The notes under the pieces were generated by a model, which ran no database searches, was not told the origin of the DNA, and saw nothing but the letters and a program-made list of their open reading frames with translations. 14,908 nt of DNA from CAZTXD01 sp964617995. Its GTDB lineage: Bacteria > Actinomycetota > Acidimicrobiia > Spongiisociales > ZC4RG35. Positions within the stretch are counted from its first letter, which is position 1, and each line of letters starts with the position of its first letter. The translations under genes and the position numbers were made by a program. The stretch spans positions 1 through 14,908 of the forward strand of contig CAZTXD010000089.1 of the NCBI GenBank assembly GCA_964617995.1, written 5' to 3'. Positions 1 to 7,089 of this stretch are shown in pieces.

Positions 1-227
1 CGGCAGCGAGGTCGGTGGCGGTGATGTGCGCCGAGTCGCTGTGGTGGCGCTGCCATCGCCGGCTGCTGGCCGACCACCTGGCGCTGGTGGAAGGAGCGGC
101 GGTGCAGCACCTGCTGCCCGACGGAGGCTCCACCGTCCACGCTGTGACACCCGGCGCTCGCCGGGAAGGGAACCGTGTCGTCTACGAGTCGGTCCACCCA
201 CAGGGTTCCCTCTTCGACGATGGATGA
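1..227 (+). CDS. DUF488 family protein, C-terminal fragment (cut by window edge)
   Basis: The reading frame is open from the window edge (codon phase begins at base 3) and ends at TGA 225-227. It encodes the last ~74 residues of a protein. The segment VMCAES..WRCHRRLLADHL resembles the conserved Cys/His block near the C-terminus of DUF488 proteins (pattern CAE...CHR..LA..L), followed by the typical valine/histidine-rich strand region. DUF488 proteins are small, of uncertain biochemical function, and often sit alone in genomes. The true start lies outside the window; the GTG at 15 is internal to the domain. The gene runs toward the hairpin at 390-421 and has no evident functional link to its neighbours. 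The family call is from motif recall only. Confidence 0.7.
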   Translation, partial: AARSVAVMCAESLWWRCHRRLLADHLALVEGAAVQHLLPDGGSTVHAVTPGARREGNRVVYESVHPQGSLFDDG

Positions 228-389
228 CGACCCGAGAGGTTCACAGAGCACTGCAAACGGCTCGGTGGGAGGTCTCGAGCGCGGTGCTGATTGCGATGGG
301 TGTGAACGTCGTGGTCTTGCTTGCCTTTCGAGTTCCACTCCCCGCCTTCACTGGTGGAGCCACCCTGGAGACGGGGACTGGTCGGGGAA

Positions 390-421
390 GCCGACCGGCG
401 GGCGCATACCCGCCGACCGGC
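390..421. terminator. Strong GC hairpin, candidate transcription end between converging genes
   Basis: A 7-bp perfect stem CGGCGGG/CCCGCCG (396-402 and 409-415) with a 6-base loop is extended, after a 2x2 internal loop, by GCCG/CGGC (390-393 and 418-421). It lies 15 bases beyond the stop of the - strand gene at 437 and about 160 bases beyond the DUF488 stop, where the two genes converge. No T-tract follows on either strand, so a classical intrinsic terminator is not shown. A U-less hairpin of the kind often proposed in high-GC actinobacteria is the best reading. The remainder of 228-436 shows nothing convincing. Confidence 0.4.
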
Positions 422-436
422 TCTGTGCGACCCAGC

Positions 437-1027
437 TCAGGGCAGGTAGACCTGCTCGATCTCGACCACGGTCCCGTTCTCCACGGTGAGAGCGACGGGG
501 AACTCGCCGGCTACGAGCCCGTAGATCACCGGGTCGGGGGCGCCGCTGAAGGCGTCGGCCAGGTCGGCGAGGCTTATCGGCGTCTCGTTGATGGCGCCGT
601 TGGTGTCGAAAGTCAGCACTGTGACCCTCACATCGGGGTGGACGCCGATGAACATCGACTCGTCCTCGATGTTGCGGATATATACGTCGTTGGGCACGTC
701 CTCTCCGGCTCCGGTCACCCCGTCGGCTTCGGCGGCGTCACGGGCCTCTTGCCCGGTGAGGAGCTGGGCCGGGTCGACCACGAGCTCTTCGGAGCCGATC
801 TCGGCCAGCCACACGAACATCTGTCCGTCGGGGATGGCGGGGATGGGCGTCTCTATGGGGTCCGCCGGTAGCGGGTCCTGGGAGCTAGAGGTGATGCTGA
901 AGAACCCAAGGCCGACGATCGCGGCGAAGAGGGCGGCGAGTAGCAACAGCGCCACGAAGGCGATGATGGCGATGATGACGCCCGAGGGCCGGGTACGGGT
1001 CGGCTCGGGAGTCTTGGTGGTGGTCAC
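437..1027 (-). CDS. Hypothetical membrane-anchored extracytoplasmic protein, 196 aa
   Basis: I do not recognise this family. The product starts with a polar, Thr/Pro/Arg-rich cytoplasmic stub (residues 1-16). A single strongly hydrophobic segment follows (about 17-43, IIAIIAFVALLLLAALFAAI), and then a Ser-rich linker and an acidic ~150-residue domain expected outside the membrane. That domain has alternating hydrophobic strands (MFVWLAEIG, VYIRNIED, FIGVHPDVRVTVLTF, VALTVENGTVVEIEQVYLP), which suggests a beta-rich fold. There is no cysteine lipobox. The start is GTG at 1025-1027, supported by AAGGAAG five bases upstream. It is an isolated gene transcribed away from a gene-poor stretch, with the hairpin at 390-421 just past its stop. 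The coding call is firm; the function is unknown. Confidence 0.75.
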   Translation of the reverse strand: MTTTKTPEPTRTRPSGVIIAIIAFVALLLLAALFAAIVGLGFFSITSSSQDPLPADPIETPIPAIPDGQMFVWLAEIGSEELVVDPAQLLTGQEARDAAEADGVTGAGEDVPNDVYIRNIEDESMFIGVHPDVRVTVLTFDTNGAINETPISLADLADAFSGAPDPVIYGLVAGEFPVALTVENGTVVEIEQVYLP

Positions 1028-1321
1028 TGACGCTTCCTTTCGGTCGTTTGGGAGTGAACCTGCCCGAGGCGACTCGGTACCCTCAGGCGACGACTTGGAC
1101 GCCGGGGAGGGGTGGAAGGTTCCATCGATCCTGCAGGGCGGCGGCCTGGACGTCTTCCTTGTCCGTCGTTGGCAGGCACCGCACCGACCTGCGGCTAACC
1201 GAGGTCCTCGGTCACGACCGGCGGAGACGCTGGCCGAAGGGCGGAGGCGACGTCGGAGACACTAGGTAGGTAGGGGGATGGCCCCTCTGCTCCGCAGCGA
1301 GGCCCTTGCCCTTCGTTTCGC
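1028..1321. other. Gene-poor stretch with a decayed gene fragment and a palindromic repeat
   Basis: About 290 bases lie between the start of the 437 gene and the stop of the GH15 gene. I see no convincing gene. It contains a small hairpin with a GCGA loop (CCGAG/CTCGG near 1064-1077), the decayed fragment at 1195-1232, a short GGTAGGTAGG run near 1265, and most of the palindromic repeat at 1301-1337. No clear -35/-10 pair for the 437 gene was found. Confidence 0.5.
1195..1232 (+). pseudogene. Decayed fragment homologous to the small gene at 8457-8756
   Basis: Bases 1198-1216 are identical to 8499-8517 (19 of 19). After a single missing G, 1217-1228 are identical to 8519-8530 (12 of 12). In the intact gene this stretch encodes LTEVLGHGPAET. 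Here the missing base breaks the frame: LTEVLGH lies in one frame and PAETL in the next. There is no start codon or ribosome binding site upstream and no similarity beyond the block, so this looks like a remnant of a lost paralogue. The block contains the 15-base palindrome ACCGAGG-T-CCTCGGT, so a shared binding site is a weaker alternative. That would not explain the identity continuing past the palindrome. Confidence 0.55.
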
Positions 1322-1337
1322 TCAGGGCGACAAGGCC
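1301..1337. repeat. Palindromic intergenic repeat overlapping the GH15 stop codon
   Basis: On the - strand the element reads GGCC-TTG-TC-GCCCT, an 11-base centre containing GAGCGAAACGA, then AGGGC-AAG-GGCC. It can fold with GGCC (1301-1304/1334-1337), CCTTG/CAAGG and GCCCT/AGGGC pairings, with small bulges. The core CCTGAGCGAARCGAAGG matches, from memory, a repeat type scattered between genes in many environmental bacteria. Only one copy is seen here. The TGA of the GH15 gene (1322-1324) lies in the CTGAGCG core, so the repeat encodes that protein's final residues (LALSP). It may also act as a 3'-end hairpin for the operon. Confidence 0.55.
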
Positions 1338-2365
1338 AACAGGTACATGGCGTGGGACCACAGCAGTGGCTTGGCGACCGGTCCCCATTTTTCGATCCAG
1401 GGTTGGACCCAGGCGGGGTCGTTGACCGACGTCGAGACCTGCTCGGGGAGGTTCAGGTCGGCGTCGGCTTGGGCTTCCACCCAGGCGAGCAGGTCCGCAG
1501 CCCGGGCCTCGTTGCCGACCTGGCGATGGTGCCACGCCAGCCAGGCGGCGAGTAGCACCCAACTGCCGCCTCCGTAGAAGGTGTCCGTTAGGTAGCGGTG
1601 GACCCCGCCGTCGTTGAGCTTGTCCTCGATGGCGGCGACGGTGGCAGCCATCACCGGGTCGTGGGGGTCGAAAACGCCGTAGGGGGCACCGAGGGCGACC
1701 AGGGAGGCGTCGATATCCTCGCCGTCGAGGGACTTCACCAGCCGGCCGTCGACGATGCCCCGGTCGCGGATGGTCTGTTCGATGGCAGCGAGGATCCCGT
1801 CTTGGTCGGTGCCGGTCAGCTCGTGGTGGGCGGCCAGGCCGGCGTGGATCGCTCCCAGCGTGTAGGGATGCACCCGGTCGGGGTGCTCCTCCCACAGGTC
1901 GTAGCAGGGCCGGTCCCAGTGGGCGGCCAGGTAGCCGGCCGCCAGGTCGGCCGCCTCCCGCCACCGGTCGGGAAGATCAGCTCCCGACTCGGAGACGTGG
2001 CGTTCCAGCGACCACAGCCAGGTGCCGAAGCCGTCGAGCTGGAAGTTGGGCCACTCCTCGTCGCCGGGTGTGCCGTCGAGGCGGTAGCGGGTGTGGAGGA
2101 TGGCGGTGGGCGGCGAGCCCGGATCGGAAATCGCCGCGACCACCGTGGTCTTGCGGGCGAGGACCGCTTGGGCCGCCCACTCGTGGAAGCGGGCGGAGCT
2201 GTCGAAGCGGCCCCAGGTGTCCATCGCCCGGGCGGTGAACGACCCGTCCCGGAACCAGCAGTACCGGTAGGTGGGATAGTCGGGGCTGGCCGGGTAGGCG
2301 CCGCCCGGCGCCTGATGCCCGACGATCACCTCGATGCTGGCTTCGATCAGCTCCTTCTGTTCCAT
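1322..2365 (-). CDS. GH15 glucoamylase-type glycoside hydrolase, cytoplasmic, 347 aa
   Basis: Inverting hydrolase expected to release glucose from non-reducing ends of short alpha-glucans; its partner suggests alpha-1,6-linked substrates. The GH15 hallmarks are all visible: YCWFRDGSF at 35-43, NFQLDGFG at 107-114, DLWEE at 156-160 (E159 is the expected acid), GGGSWVLLAAWLAW at 265-278, LPEQV at 306-310 (E308 is the expected base) and PLLWSHAMY at 333-341. There is no signal peptide. At 347 residues it is essentially the catalytic (alpha/alpha)6 domain alone, shorter than the usual ~600-residue bacterial members with an N-terminal beta-domain. I chose ATG 2363-2365 because AGGAG (2373-2377) sits 7 bases upstream. 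An ATG at 2369-2371 overlaps the GH66 stop as ATGA but is only 1 base from that site. It is the last gene of the operon; its C-terminus is encoded by a repeat. Confidence 0.88.
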   Translation of the reverse strand: MEQKELIEASIEVIVGHQAPGGAYPASPDYPTYRYCWFRDGSFTARAMDTWGRFDSSARFHEWAAQAVLARKTTVVAAISDPGSPPTAILHTRYRLDGTPGDEEWPNFQLDGFGTWLWSLERHVSESGADLPDRWREAADLAAGYLAAHWDRPCYDLWEEHPDRVHPYTLGAIHAGLAAHHELTGTDQDGILAAIEQTIRDRGIVDGRLVKSLDGEDIDASLVALGAPYGVFDPHDPVMAATVAAIEDKLNDGGVHRYLTDTFYGGGSWVLLAAWLAWHHRQVGNEARAADLLAWVEAQADADLNLPEQVSTSVNDPAWVQPWIEKWGPVAKPLLWSHAMYLLALSP

Positions 2366-2367
2366 GC

Positions 2368-3945
2368 TCATGCTCCTGTCTCGAAAACGACCATCGCCCA
2401 CACATCCCACTCTCCGGTCTCCACCGCCACGTCGGTTTCGTGGATCTGGAAAGCCACCTCCACCGCCTCCGGCCGGGAGGGGGTGGCGGCCCACACCCGG
2501 GTCACCGGCCGGTCCAGCCCCACCACCAGCTCCGTCCCGGACTTGGAGGCGGGGAAGGGATGGTCGGTGGTCCACTCCCCGTCAGGGAGGTCCACCAGGT
2601 TGACGGTGAACCCTCCCTCCCAGTCCCGGCAGAACGGGCGGGCACCCGACCCGGTGGGACGACGCTGCCCGTCCACCCACACCGGCGGCGACTCCCGGGC
2701 GACGGTGGTCGGTCCGGTCACCTCCTGGTAGCGGACGGCGAAGTCGTAGAACAGCCGCAGCGCCTCGGCCAGATCGGGATCCATCGGCCGGTAGTTGGGG
2801 AAGTAGGGGTCGGCGAGGAGAGCGTCGCCTTCCCCCAGCTCGATGTGGCCGGCACCGTTGGCGAGGCACACCGCGTCGAAGATCAGCACCGAGGCCCCGA
2901 ACGCGGGATCCAGGTAGGCGGCCAGCACCACCGGCTTGCCCGCGCCGAGCCGCTGGGCGTCGGTGATGATTCGCCACACGTCGTCGTAGCCGGTGTGCGG
3001 CTCCCACACCTCTATATAGGTGATGTCCTGGCGGCGGGCGGCGACGGTCTCGGTCGGCCAGTTGTTGACGCAGTTGAAGACGGTGGCGCCACCGGAACGC
3101 AGCTCGTCCACCAGCTCGGCGGTGGCGTCGATCAGGTCGGCCAGCGGCCCGGCCAGGGGAAGCGGCGTTCCGTCGGCCAGATACGCCAGCTTGGGCGCCC
3201 CGTACTGGTCGAGGTGGATGCCGTCGAAGCCGGTCTCGGTCAGCACCCGCCGGAACTGGGCCAGCAGGTGCCGCCCGAACTCGCCGCCGGGGCGGGGATC
3301 GACGATCGTCAGGAACTCCTCCCCGAAGGGGATCGGCTTACCGTCGCCGTCGTACAGCAGCCATTCGGGGTGTCGGGCGGCGACGTCGTGGCTGGCGGCA
3401 TACACGGCGGCATACGGGAGGGCGGCCATGCCCTCCCCGTGGGCCCGCTCGATCAGCGCCTTCACGGTGGCGAGCGACGACTCCTTGCCCAGCAGGTCGG
3501 TGTGGGGGTCGGAAGGGGGGAGCAACTCCTCGTGGCGCCACATCCAGTCGTAGAACTGGAGGGCGTTGACGTGGTAGGGGAGCAGACCTGACACCGCCTG
3601 GTCGAGGTCGGGGCGGCCGGGGGCGAAGTCGGTGAGGAACCCGTAGCGGGGCATGTCGGTCCACCGCTCCAGCACGTCGCAGGCGGTGGCGGCGGTCAGG
3701 TCGTCGACGCTGACCTCCACCCCGTAGCCGCGGCCCGCCTCGGCGGGCGGGAGCCATTCGAAGCGGGTGGAGAGGCCCCCGTCGTTGGCGGTCGCCTCCC
3801 AGGTGATCCGTTCCACCACGGTGGCGAGGTGAGTGACGACGGCTTCCACCCGGTGGGTGCCGGGGGTGATCGTCCCGGCGACGGTGAAGCGGGCCGGTTG
3901 GCCGGGACGAACGAAAGCCTGGGCGGGAGTGACGGTGAGAGGCAT
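2368..3945 (-). CDS. GH66 dextranase / cycloisomaltooligosaccharide glucanotransferase-type enzyme, 525 aa
   Basis: Retaining enzyme of the GH66 family, which acts on alpha-1,6-glucan (dextran, isomalto-oligosaccharides) by endo-hydrolysis or cyclising transfer. There is an N-terminal beta-sandwich (about 1-95), a TIM barrel (about 98-430) and a C-terminal beta-domain (about 435-525). Family signatures are NALQFYDWMWRHEELLPP (127-144), PYAAVYAAS (177-185), GFDGIHLDQYG (239-249, D246 as expected nucleophile), FNCVNNWPTE (290-299) and ITYIEVWEPH (308-317, E312 as expected acid/base). There is no signal peptide and it is shorter than most secreted dextranases, so I infer a cytoplasmic enzyme acting on imported oligosaccharides. 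The start is ATG 3943-3945 with AAGGG 6 bases upstream; the upstream permease stop is 2 bases away. Whether it hydrolyses or cyclises cannot be read from the sequence. Confidence 0.87.
   Translation of the reverse strand: MPLTVTPAQAFVRPGQPARFTVAGTITPGTHRVEAVVTHLATVVERITWEATANDGGLSTRFEWLPPAEAGRGYGVEVSVDDLTAATACDVLERWTDMPRYGFLTDFAPGRPDLDQAVSGLLPYHVNALQFYDWMWRHEELLPPSDPHTDLLGKESSLATVKALIERAHGEGMAALPYAAVYAASHDVAARHPEWLLYDGDGKPIPFGEEFLTIVDPRPGGEFGRHLLAQFRRVLTETGFDGIHLDQYGAPKLAYLADGTPLPLAGPLADLIDATAELVDELRSGGATVFNCVNNWPTETVAARRQDITYIEVWEPHTGYDDVWRIITDAQRLGAGKPVVLAAYLDPAFGASVLIFDAVCLANGAGHIELGEGDALLADPYFPNYRPMDPDLAEALRLFYDFAVRYQEVTGPTTVARESPPVWVDGQRRPTGSGARPFCRDWEGGFTVNLVDLPDGEWTTDHPFPASKSGTELVVGLDRPVTRVWAATPSRPEAVEVAFQIHETDVAVETGEWDVWAMVVFETGA
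2373..2377 (-). promoter_or_regulatory. Ribosome binding site deciding the GH15 start
   Basis: AGGAG on the - strand lies inside the last codons of the GH66 gene. It is 7 bases before ATG 2365 and 1 base before ATG 2371, so it favours the inner start and suggests translational coupling of the two hydrolases. Confidence 0.6.
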
Positions 3946-3947
3946 GG

Positions 3948-4787
3948 TCAACCCTTGAACGCTCCGCCGGTCAACCCGGAGACGAACTGGCGCTGCATGG
4001 CCAGGAACACGGCGATGACGGGGACGGCGGCGATGAGGGAGGCGGCGAACACCAGCCCCCATTCGGTGACGTGCTGGCCCTGGAAGGAGGCGATGGCCAC
4101 CGGTAGGGTGCGTTTGGCTTCGTCGTCGATGGCGGTCAACGCCCACACGTACTCGTCCCAGGACCCCAGGAACGTGAAGATCGACACCACCGCCAGGGCG
4201 GGGCGGGACAGCGGCAGCACCATCCGCAGGAAGATCGTCCAGTAGCCGGCGCCGTCCACCCGCATCGCCTCCTCCGTCTCCCGGGGGAGACCCTCGAAGA
4301 AGCCCCGCAGCAGGAAGGTGTTGAGGGCCATGGAGGTGGCCACGTACACCAGGATCAGCCCCCACAGGCTGTTGCGCAGCCCCAGGCTGCGGACGAGCAC
4401 GAACTGGGGGATGATCATGACCAGGGCGGGGATCATCAGCATCAGCAGCATCCCGTAGAAGGCGACCTGCTTGCCCCGGAACACGAACCGGGCGAAGGCG
4501 TAGGCGGCCATCGCCGACAGCAACGTCGACAGGATGGTGGTGATCACCGCCACGAACAGGCTGTTGGCGAAGTACAGCGAGAAGTTGTTGGTGGTCCACG
4601 CCTCCACGAAGTTGCTGACGGTGGGTTCGGGAGGGATGAGTCGGGGCGGGTTCTCGATCACGTACTGGTGGTCCCGCAGGGCGGTGGACACCATCCACAG
4701 GAACGGAAACACCATCACCGCCCCGCCCGCCACCAGCAGGGCGTAGGACCAGGCCTGGGTGCGGCGCCGCTCGGTTCCCACTCTCAC
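3948..4787 (-). CDS. Sugar ABC transporter permease, MalG type, 279 aa
   Basis: Inner-membrane half-channel of a carbohydrate importer (CUT1 class). Six hydrophobic segments are visible, at about 13-35, 75-100, 108-130, 141-160, 196-216 and 245-265. The cytoplasmic EAA loop that docks on the ATPase is at 172-195 (EEAMRVDGAGYWTIF..MVLPLSRP) and matches the consensus EAA---G---------I-LP. The C-terminus FVSGLTGGAFKG matches the MalG ending (VxGLTxGAVKG). The start is GTG at 4785-4787, where GTGA overlaps the stop of the partner permease by 4 bases and GGGAAG lies just upstream. A second in-frame GTG is at 4779-4781. It is coupled to both flanking genes and pairs with the MalF-type permease at 4784-5734. 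Confidence 0.93.
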   Translation of the reverse strand: MRVGTERRRTQAWSYALLVAGGAVMVFPFLWMVSTALRDHQYVIENPPRLIPPEPTVSNFVEAWTTNNFSLYFANSLFVAVITTILSTLLSAMAAYAFARFVFRGKQVAFYGMLLMLMIPALVMIIPQFVLVRSLGLRNSLWGLILVYVATSMALNTFLLRGFFEGLPRETEEAMRVDGAGYWTIFLRMVLPLSRPALAVVSIFTFLGSWDEYVWALTAIDDEAKRTLPVAIASFQGQHVTEWGLVFAASLIAAVPVIAVFLAMQRQFVSGLTGGAFKG

Positions 4788-5734
4788 AGCGCTTCCCGCC
4801 TCTCCCGCAGGTAGCGGATCTGGACGAAGCTGATCACGAAGATCACCGCCGCCAACACGAACGACAGGGCGGCCCCGTAGCCGAGGTTGAGGAAGTCGAA
4901 GGCCTGGTGATACATGTACGAGAGGATCACCTCGGTCTGCTGGCGGGGCCCGCCCCCGGTGATCAGGAAAACCGAGATGAACACGTTGAAGCCGCCGATC
5001 ACCAGCATCACCAGGGTGAACACCACCGTGGGGCGGATCATGGGCAGCGTCACCGCCCGGAACCGCCGCCACGACCCGGCCCCGTCGATGGCGGCCACCT
5101 CGTACAGCTCCTGGGGGATGGTCTTGAGGGCGGCCAGGTAGATGAGCATCGACCAGCCGATCCCCTTCCATACCCCCAGGGCGAGGATGGGCAGGGCGGC
5201 GGTCTCGGGGTGCTGCAGCCAGGCGACCGGTGCGGCCACCAGCCCGGTGACGTCGACCAGCAGGTAGTTGATGAACCCGTTGGGGAACTGGAACAGGTAA
5301 CGGAACAGCAGCGAGACGATCACCCAGGAGGTGATGACCGGCAGGTAGTAAAGCGTTCGGAAGAAGGCGTGGGCGCGGGTGATGGTGTTGAGGAGGAGGG
5401 CGGCTCCCATCGCCAGCGCCATCTGGGCGGGGACGGTGAGCACCGTGTAGAGGAGGGTGTTGCGCATCGACACCCAGGCGATGGGGTCGGCGAAGGCCCG
5501 CCGGTAGTTGCCGAACCCGACGAAGGTGCTGTCGGCGCCGGGGACGATGTTCCAGTCGTAGAAGCTGATCTGCAGCGCCTTGACCAGCGGGTAGATCATG
5601 AACACGGCGAACAGCAGGTAGCCGGGGGCGAGGAACCAATACGGGGTGAGCCGCGACTCCAAAGAGGAGGTGTCAGGCGAGGGGCCCCGGAGTTTCCGGG
5701 GCCCCTCTGCCACCGTGACTTCGGTCACGGTCAT
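4784..5734 (-). CDS. Sugar ABC transporter permease, MalF/UgpA type, 316 aa
   Basis: Partner permease of the CUT1-class importer. A polar N-terminus of about 30 residues precedes TM1 (PYWFLAPGYLLFAVFMIYPL, 31-50); further membrane segments are near 94-116, 130-150, 181-200, 238-258 and 285-306. The EAA loop is at 211-234 (YEVAAIDGAGSWRRF..VTLPMIRP). The start is ATG 5732-5734, 19 bases after the binding-protein stop, with only a weak GGGCAGG upstream. The first 19 codons are almost entirely two stem-loops (5712-5731 and 5679-5707). The N-terminal residues are therefore unusual (MTVTEVTVAEGPRKLRGPSP), and a start at TTG 5657-5659 (SLES...) beyond the hairpins is conceivable, though it lacks a ribosome binding site. 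Confidence 0.92.
   Translation of the reverse strand: MTVTEVTVAEGPRKLRGPSPDTSSLESRLTPYWFLAPGYLLFAVFMIYPLVKALQISFYDWNIVPGADSTFVGFGNYRRAFADPIAWVSMRNTLLYTVLTVPAQMALAMGAALLLNTITRAHAFFRTLYYLPVITSWVIVSLLFRYLFQFPNGFINYLLVDVTGLVAAPVAWLQHPETAALPILALGVWKGIGWSMLIYLAALKTIPQELYEVAAIDGAGSWRRFRAVTLPMIRPTVVFTLVMLVIGGFNVFISVFLITGGGPRQQTEVILSYMYHQAFDFLNLGYGAALSFVLAAVIFVISFVQIRYLRERREAL
5679..5707 (-). promoter_or_regulatory. 13-bp perfect stem-loop at the 5' end of the permease gene
   Basis: GAGGGGCCCCGGA (5679-5691) and TCCGGGGCCCCTC (5695-5707) are perfect inverted complements separated by three bases. The mRNA from the - strand would form an extremely stable GC stem. No U-tract follows, so it is not a standard intrinsic terminator. 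Its position, just after the binding-protein gene and in the first codons of the permease, fits an element that protects the upstream mRNA or reduces downstream expression, as intercistronic stem-loops do in other binding-protein/permease operons. That role is inferred. Confidence 0.6.
5712..5731 (-). promoter_or_regulatory. 8-bp stem-loop immediately after the permease start codon
   Basis: ACCGTGAC (5712-5719) and GTCACGGT (5724-5731) pair across a four-base loop (TTCG on the + strand, CGAA in the - strand mRNA). It begins directly after the ATG at 5732-5734 and is followed 4 bases later by the larger stem at 5679-5707. Secondary structure this close to the start codon would be expected to lower initiation. 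Confidence 0.5.
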
Positions 5735-5753
5735 GGGCCGGCGCCTGCCCGGC

Positions 5754-7085
5754 TCATTCCCCGAGCAGCGGGTCGATCTGGGCGACGGCGTCGGCCAGGG
5801 CGGAAGCGGCGTCGGCGTCGCCGGACAGGATGGCGTTGCCGGTGTTGGTGACGATCTGTTCCATCTCCGGCCACGCCGGGTGCACCGGGCGGGCCCTGGC
5901 GGTGGCGATCTGGTCGAAGAAGATCCCGAAGAAGGGATGACCGGAAATGGCGGGGTCGTCGGACAGGGCGGTCAGCACCGGCATCTGTCCCACCTCGGCG
6001 AGCTGCAGCTGCACTTCGGGGCTCAGCATATGCCGGATGAACTCGGCGGCCGCCTCCTTGTTCTGCGACTGCTGGAACATGACGATGTCCTCGCCGCCCA
6101 CCACCGACACCGACCCACCGTCCCCGGCGGGCATCAGTGCGAACTCGTAGGGGACGTCGGCGAACTGGCCTTCGAACAGCGGCGGGAACCAGGGGCCCTC
6201 CAGCACCATGGCGATCTCCCCGGAGGCGAGCCCGCCCATCGTGTCGACGCCTCCCCCGAGGATGCCGGGATGCCACCAGTCGTTGGCGACGGCGTCGGCC
6301 ATGAACTGGTAGGCGGCGACGGTGGCGGGGGAGTCGTAGGCGCCGCTGGCGGTGGTGGCGTCTTCGGAGATCATCGCCCCGCCGTGGCTCCAGATCCACG
6401 GACCCACCGCCCAGCCGTAGGTGCCGCCGTCGGCGAAGCAGTAGGTGCCGTTGGCGGCCAGCGCCTCGCAGCTCGCCGTCAGCTCCTCGAAGGTGGAGCC
6501 GATCCCGTCGAGGCCGGCAGCGGCCAGTGTGTCGGGGTTGTAGACGGCGACCCGGGTGTTGGTGTCGAGGGGCAGCCCGTAGTACTCGCCCTGGTGCAGG
6601 TTGGTCGACAGCGGACCCTCGAACACGGCGGCGGCGTAGTCGTCGAAGTCGGGCATCTCCTGGCTGAGCGGCACCAGCGCTCCCATCGCCGCGAACTCCG
6701 GCACCCACGCCAGGTCGGCCCGGATCAGGTCGGGGGCGGTGCCGCCGGCTATGGCGGTGAGCAGCTTGCGGCGGAACTCGTCGAAGGGGACGGCCAGCGC
6801 ATCGACGCTGATGCCGGTAGCCTCCACGAAGTCGGGGATCACCTGGTTCTCGAAGACTTCCGTCTCCACCGGGTTGTAGCCATGCCAGATGGTGATGGTG
6901 ACGTCCTCGGTCGCTGCGGTGGTCCCCGGCGCCTGTGTCGTGTCGGGGGTGTCCGCTTGGGTGGTGGCGGGAGCCGCCGTGTCGGCGGTGGTGGTGCCGG
7001 GTGCGGCTCCGTTGCCGCACGCCACCAGCACCAGCGCCATGAGCGTCATCAGCGCCGTGATAGTCGGTTTGGTTTGCCTTCTCAC
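5754..7085 (-). CDS. Sugar-binding lipoprotein of the ABC importer, 443 aa
   Basis: Extracytoplasmic solute-binding protein (CUT1/MalE-like) that captures the oligosaccharide. Residues 1-23 form a lipoprotein signal: basic MRRQTK, hydrophobic core, then LVAC with C23 as the lipidated residue. A Thr/Ala/Pro-rich linker runs to about 50, and the mature domain opens with VTITIWHGYNPVE. Other family features are APDLIRADLAWVPEFA, YYGLPLDTNTRVAVYNPDTL, a GEIAMVLEGPW segment and FIRHMLSPEVQ near the C-terminus. Many Trp and Asp residues suit sugar stacking. I chose GTG 7083-7085 because AGGAGG lies 4 bases upstream and it starts a perfect signal peptide. ATG 7131-7133 overlaps the regulator stop but lacks a binding site and would put 16 polar residues before the signal. 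The exact sugar is inferred from the downstream enzymes. Confidence 0.92.
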   Translation of the reverse strand: MRRQTKPTITALMTLMALVLVACGNGAAPGTTTADTAAPATTQADTPDTTQAPGTTAATEDVTITIWHGYNPVETEVFENQVIPDFVEATGISVDALAVPFDEFRRKLLTAIAGGTAPDLIRADLAWVPEFAAMGALVPLSQEMPDFDDYAAAVFEGPLSTNLHQGEYYGLPLDTNTRVAVYNPDTLAAAGLDGIGSTFEELTASCEALAANGTYCFADGGTYGWAVGPWIWSHGGAMISEDATTASGAYDSPATVAAYQFMADAVANDWWHPGILGGGVDTMGGLASGEIAMVLEGPWFPPLFEGQFADVPYEFALMPAGDGGSVSVVGGEDIVMFQQSQNKEAAAEFIRHMLSPEVQLQLAEVGQMPVLTALSDDPAISGHPFFGIFFDQIATARARPVHPAWPEMEQIVTNTGNAILSGDADAASALADAVAQIDPLLGE

Positions 7086-7089
7086 CGTT

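Noticed and set aside
224..871. Open frame on the + strand starting with an ATGA overlap of the DUF488 stop and containing a hydrophobic stretch (VSSAVLIAMGVNVVVLLAF).
   Set aside because: No ribosome binding site, low G/C at third codon positions unlike neighbours, and most of it lies antisense to the well-supported gene at 437-1027.
1598..2731. Long open frame on the + strand opposite the GH15 gene.
   Set aside because: It translates to Val/Gly-rich low-complexity sequence without domains and lies opposite a gene with all GH15 motifs.
5679..5707. The 13-bp stem read as a rho-independent terminator.
   Set aside because: No T-tract follows on either strand, and the downstream genes clearly belong to the same transport and degradation system.
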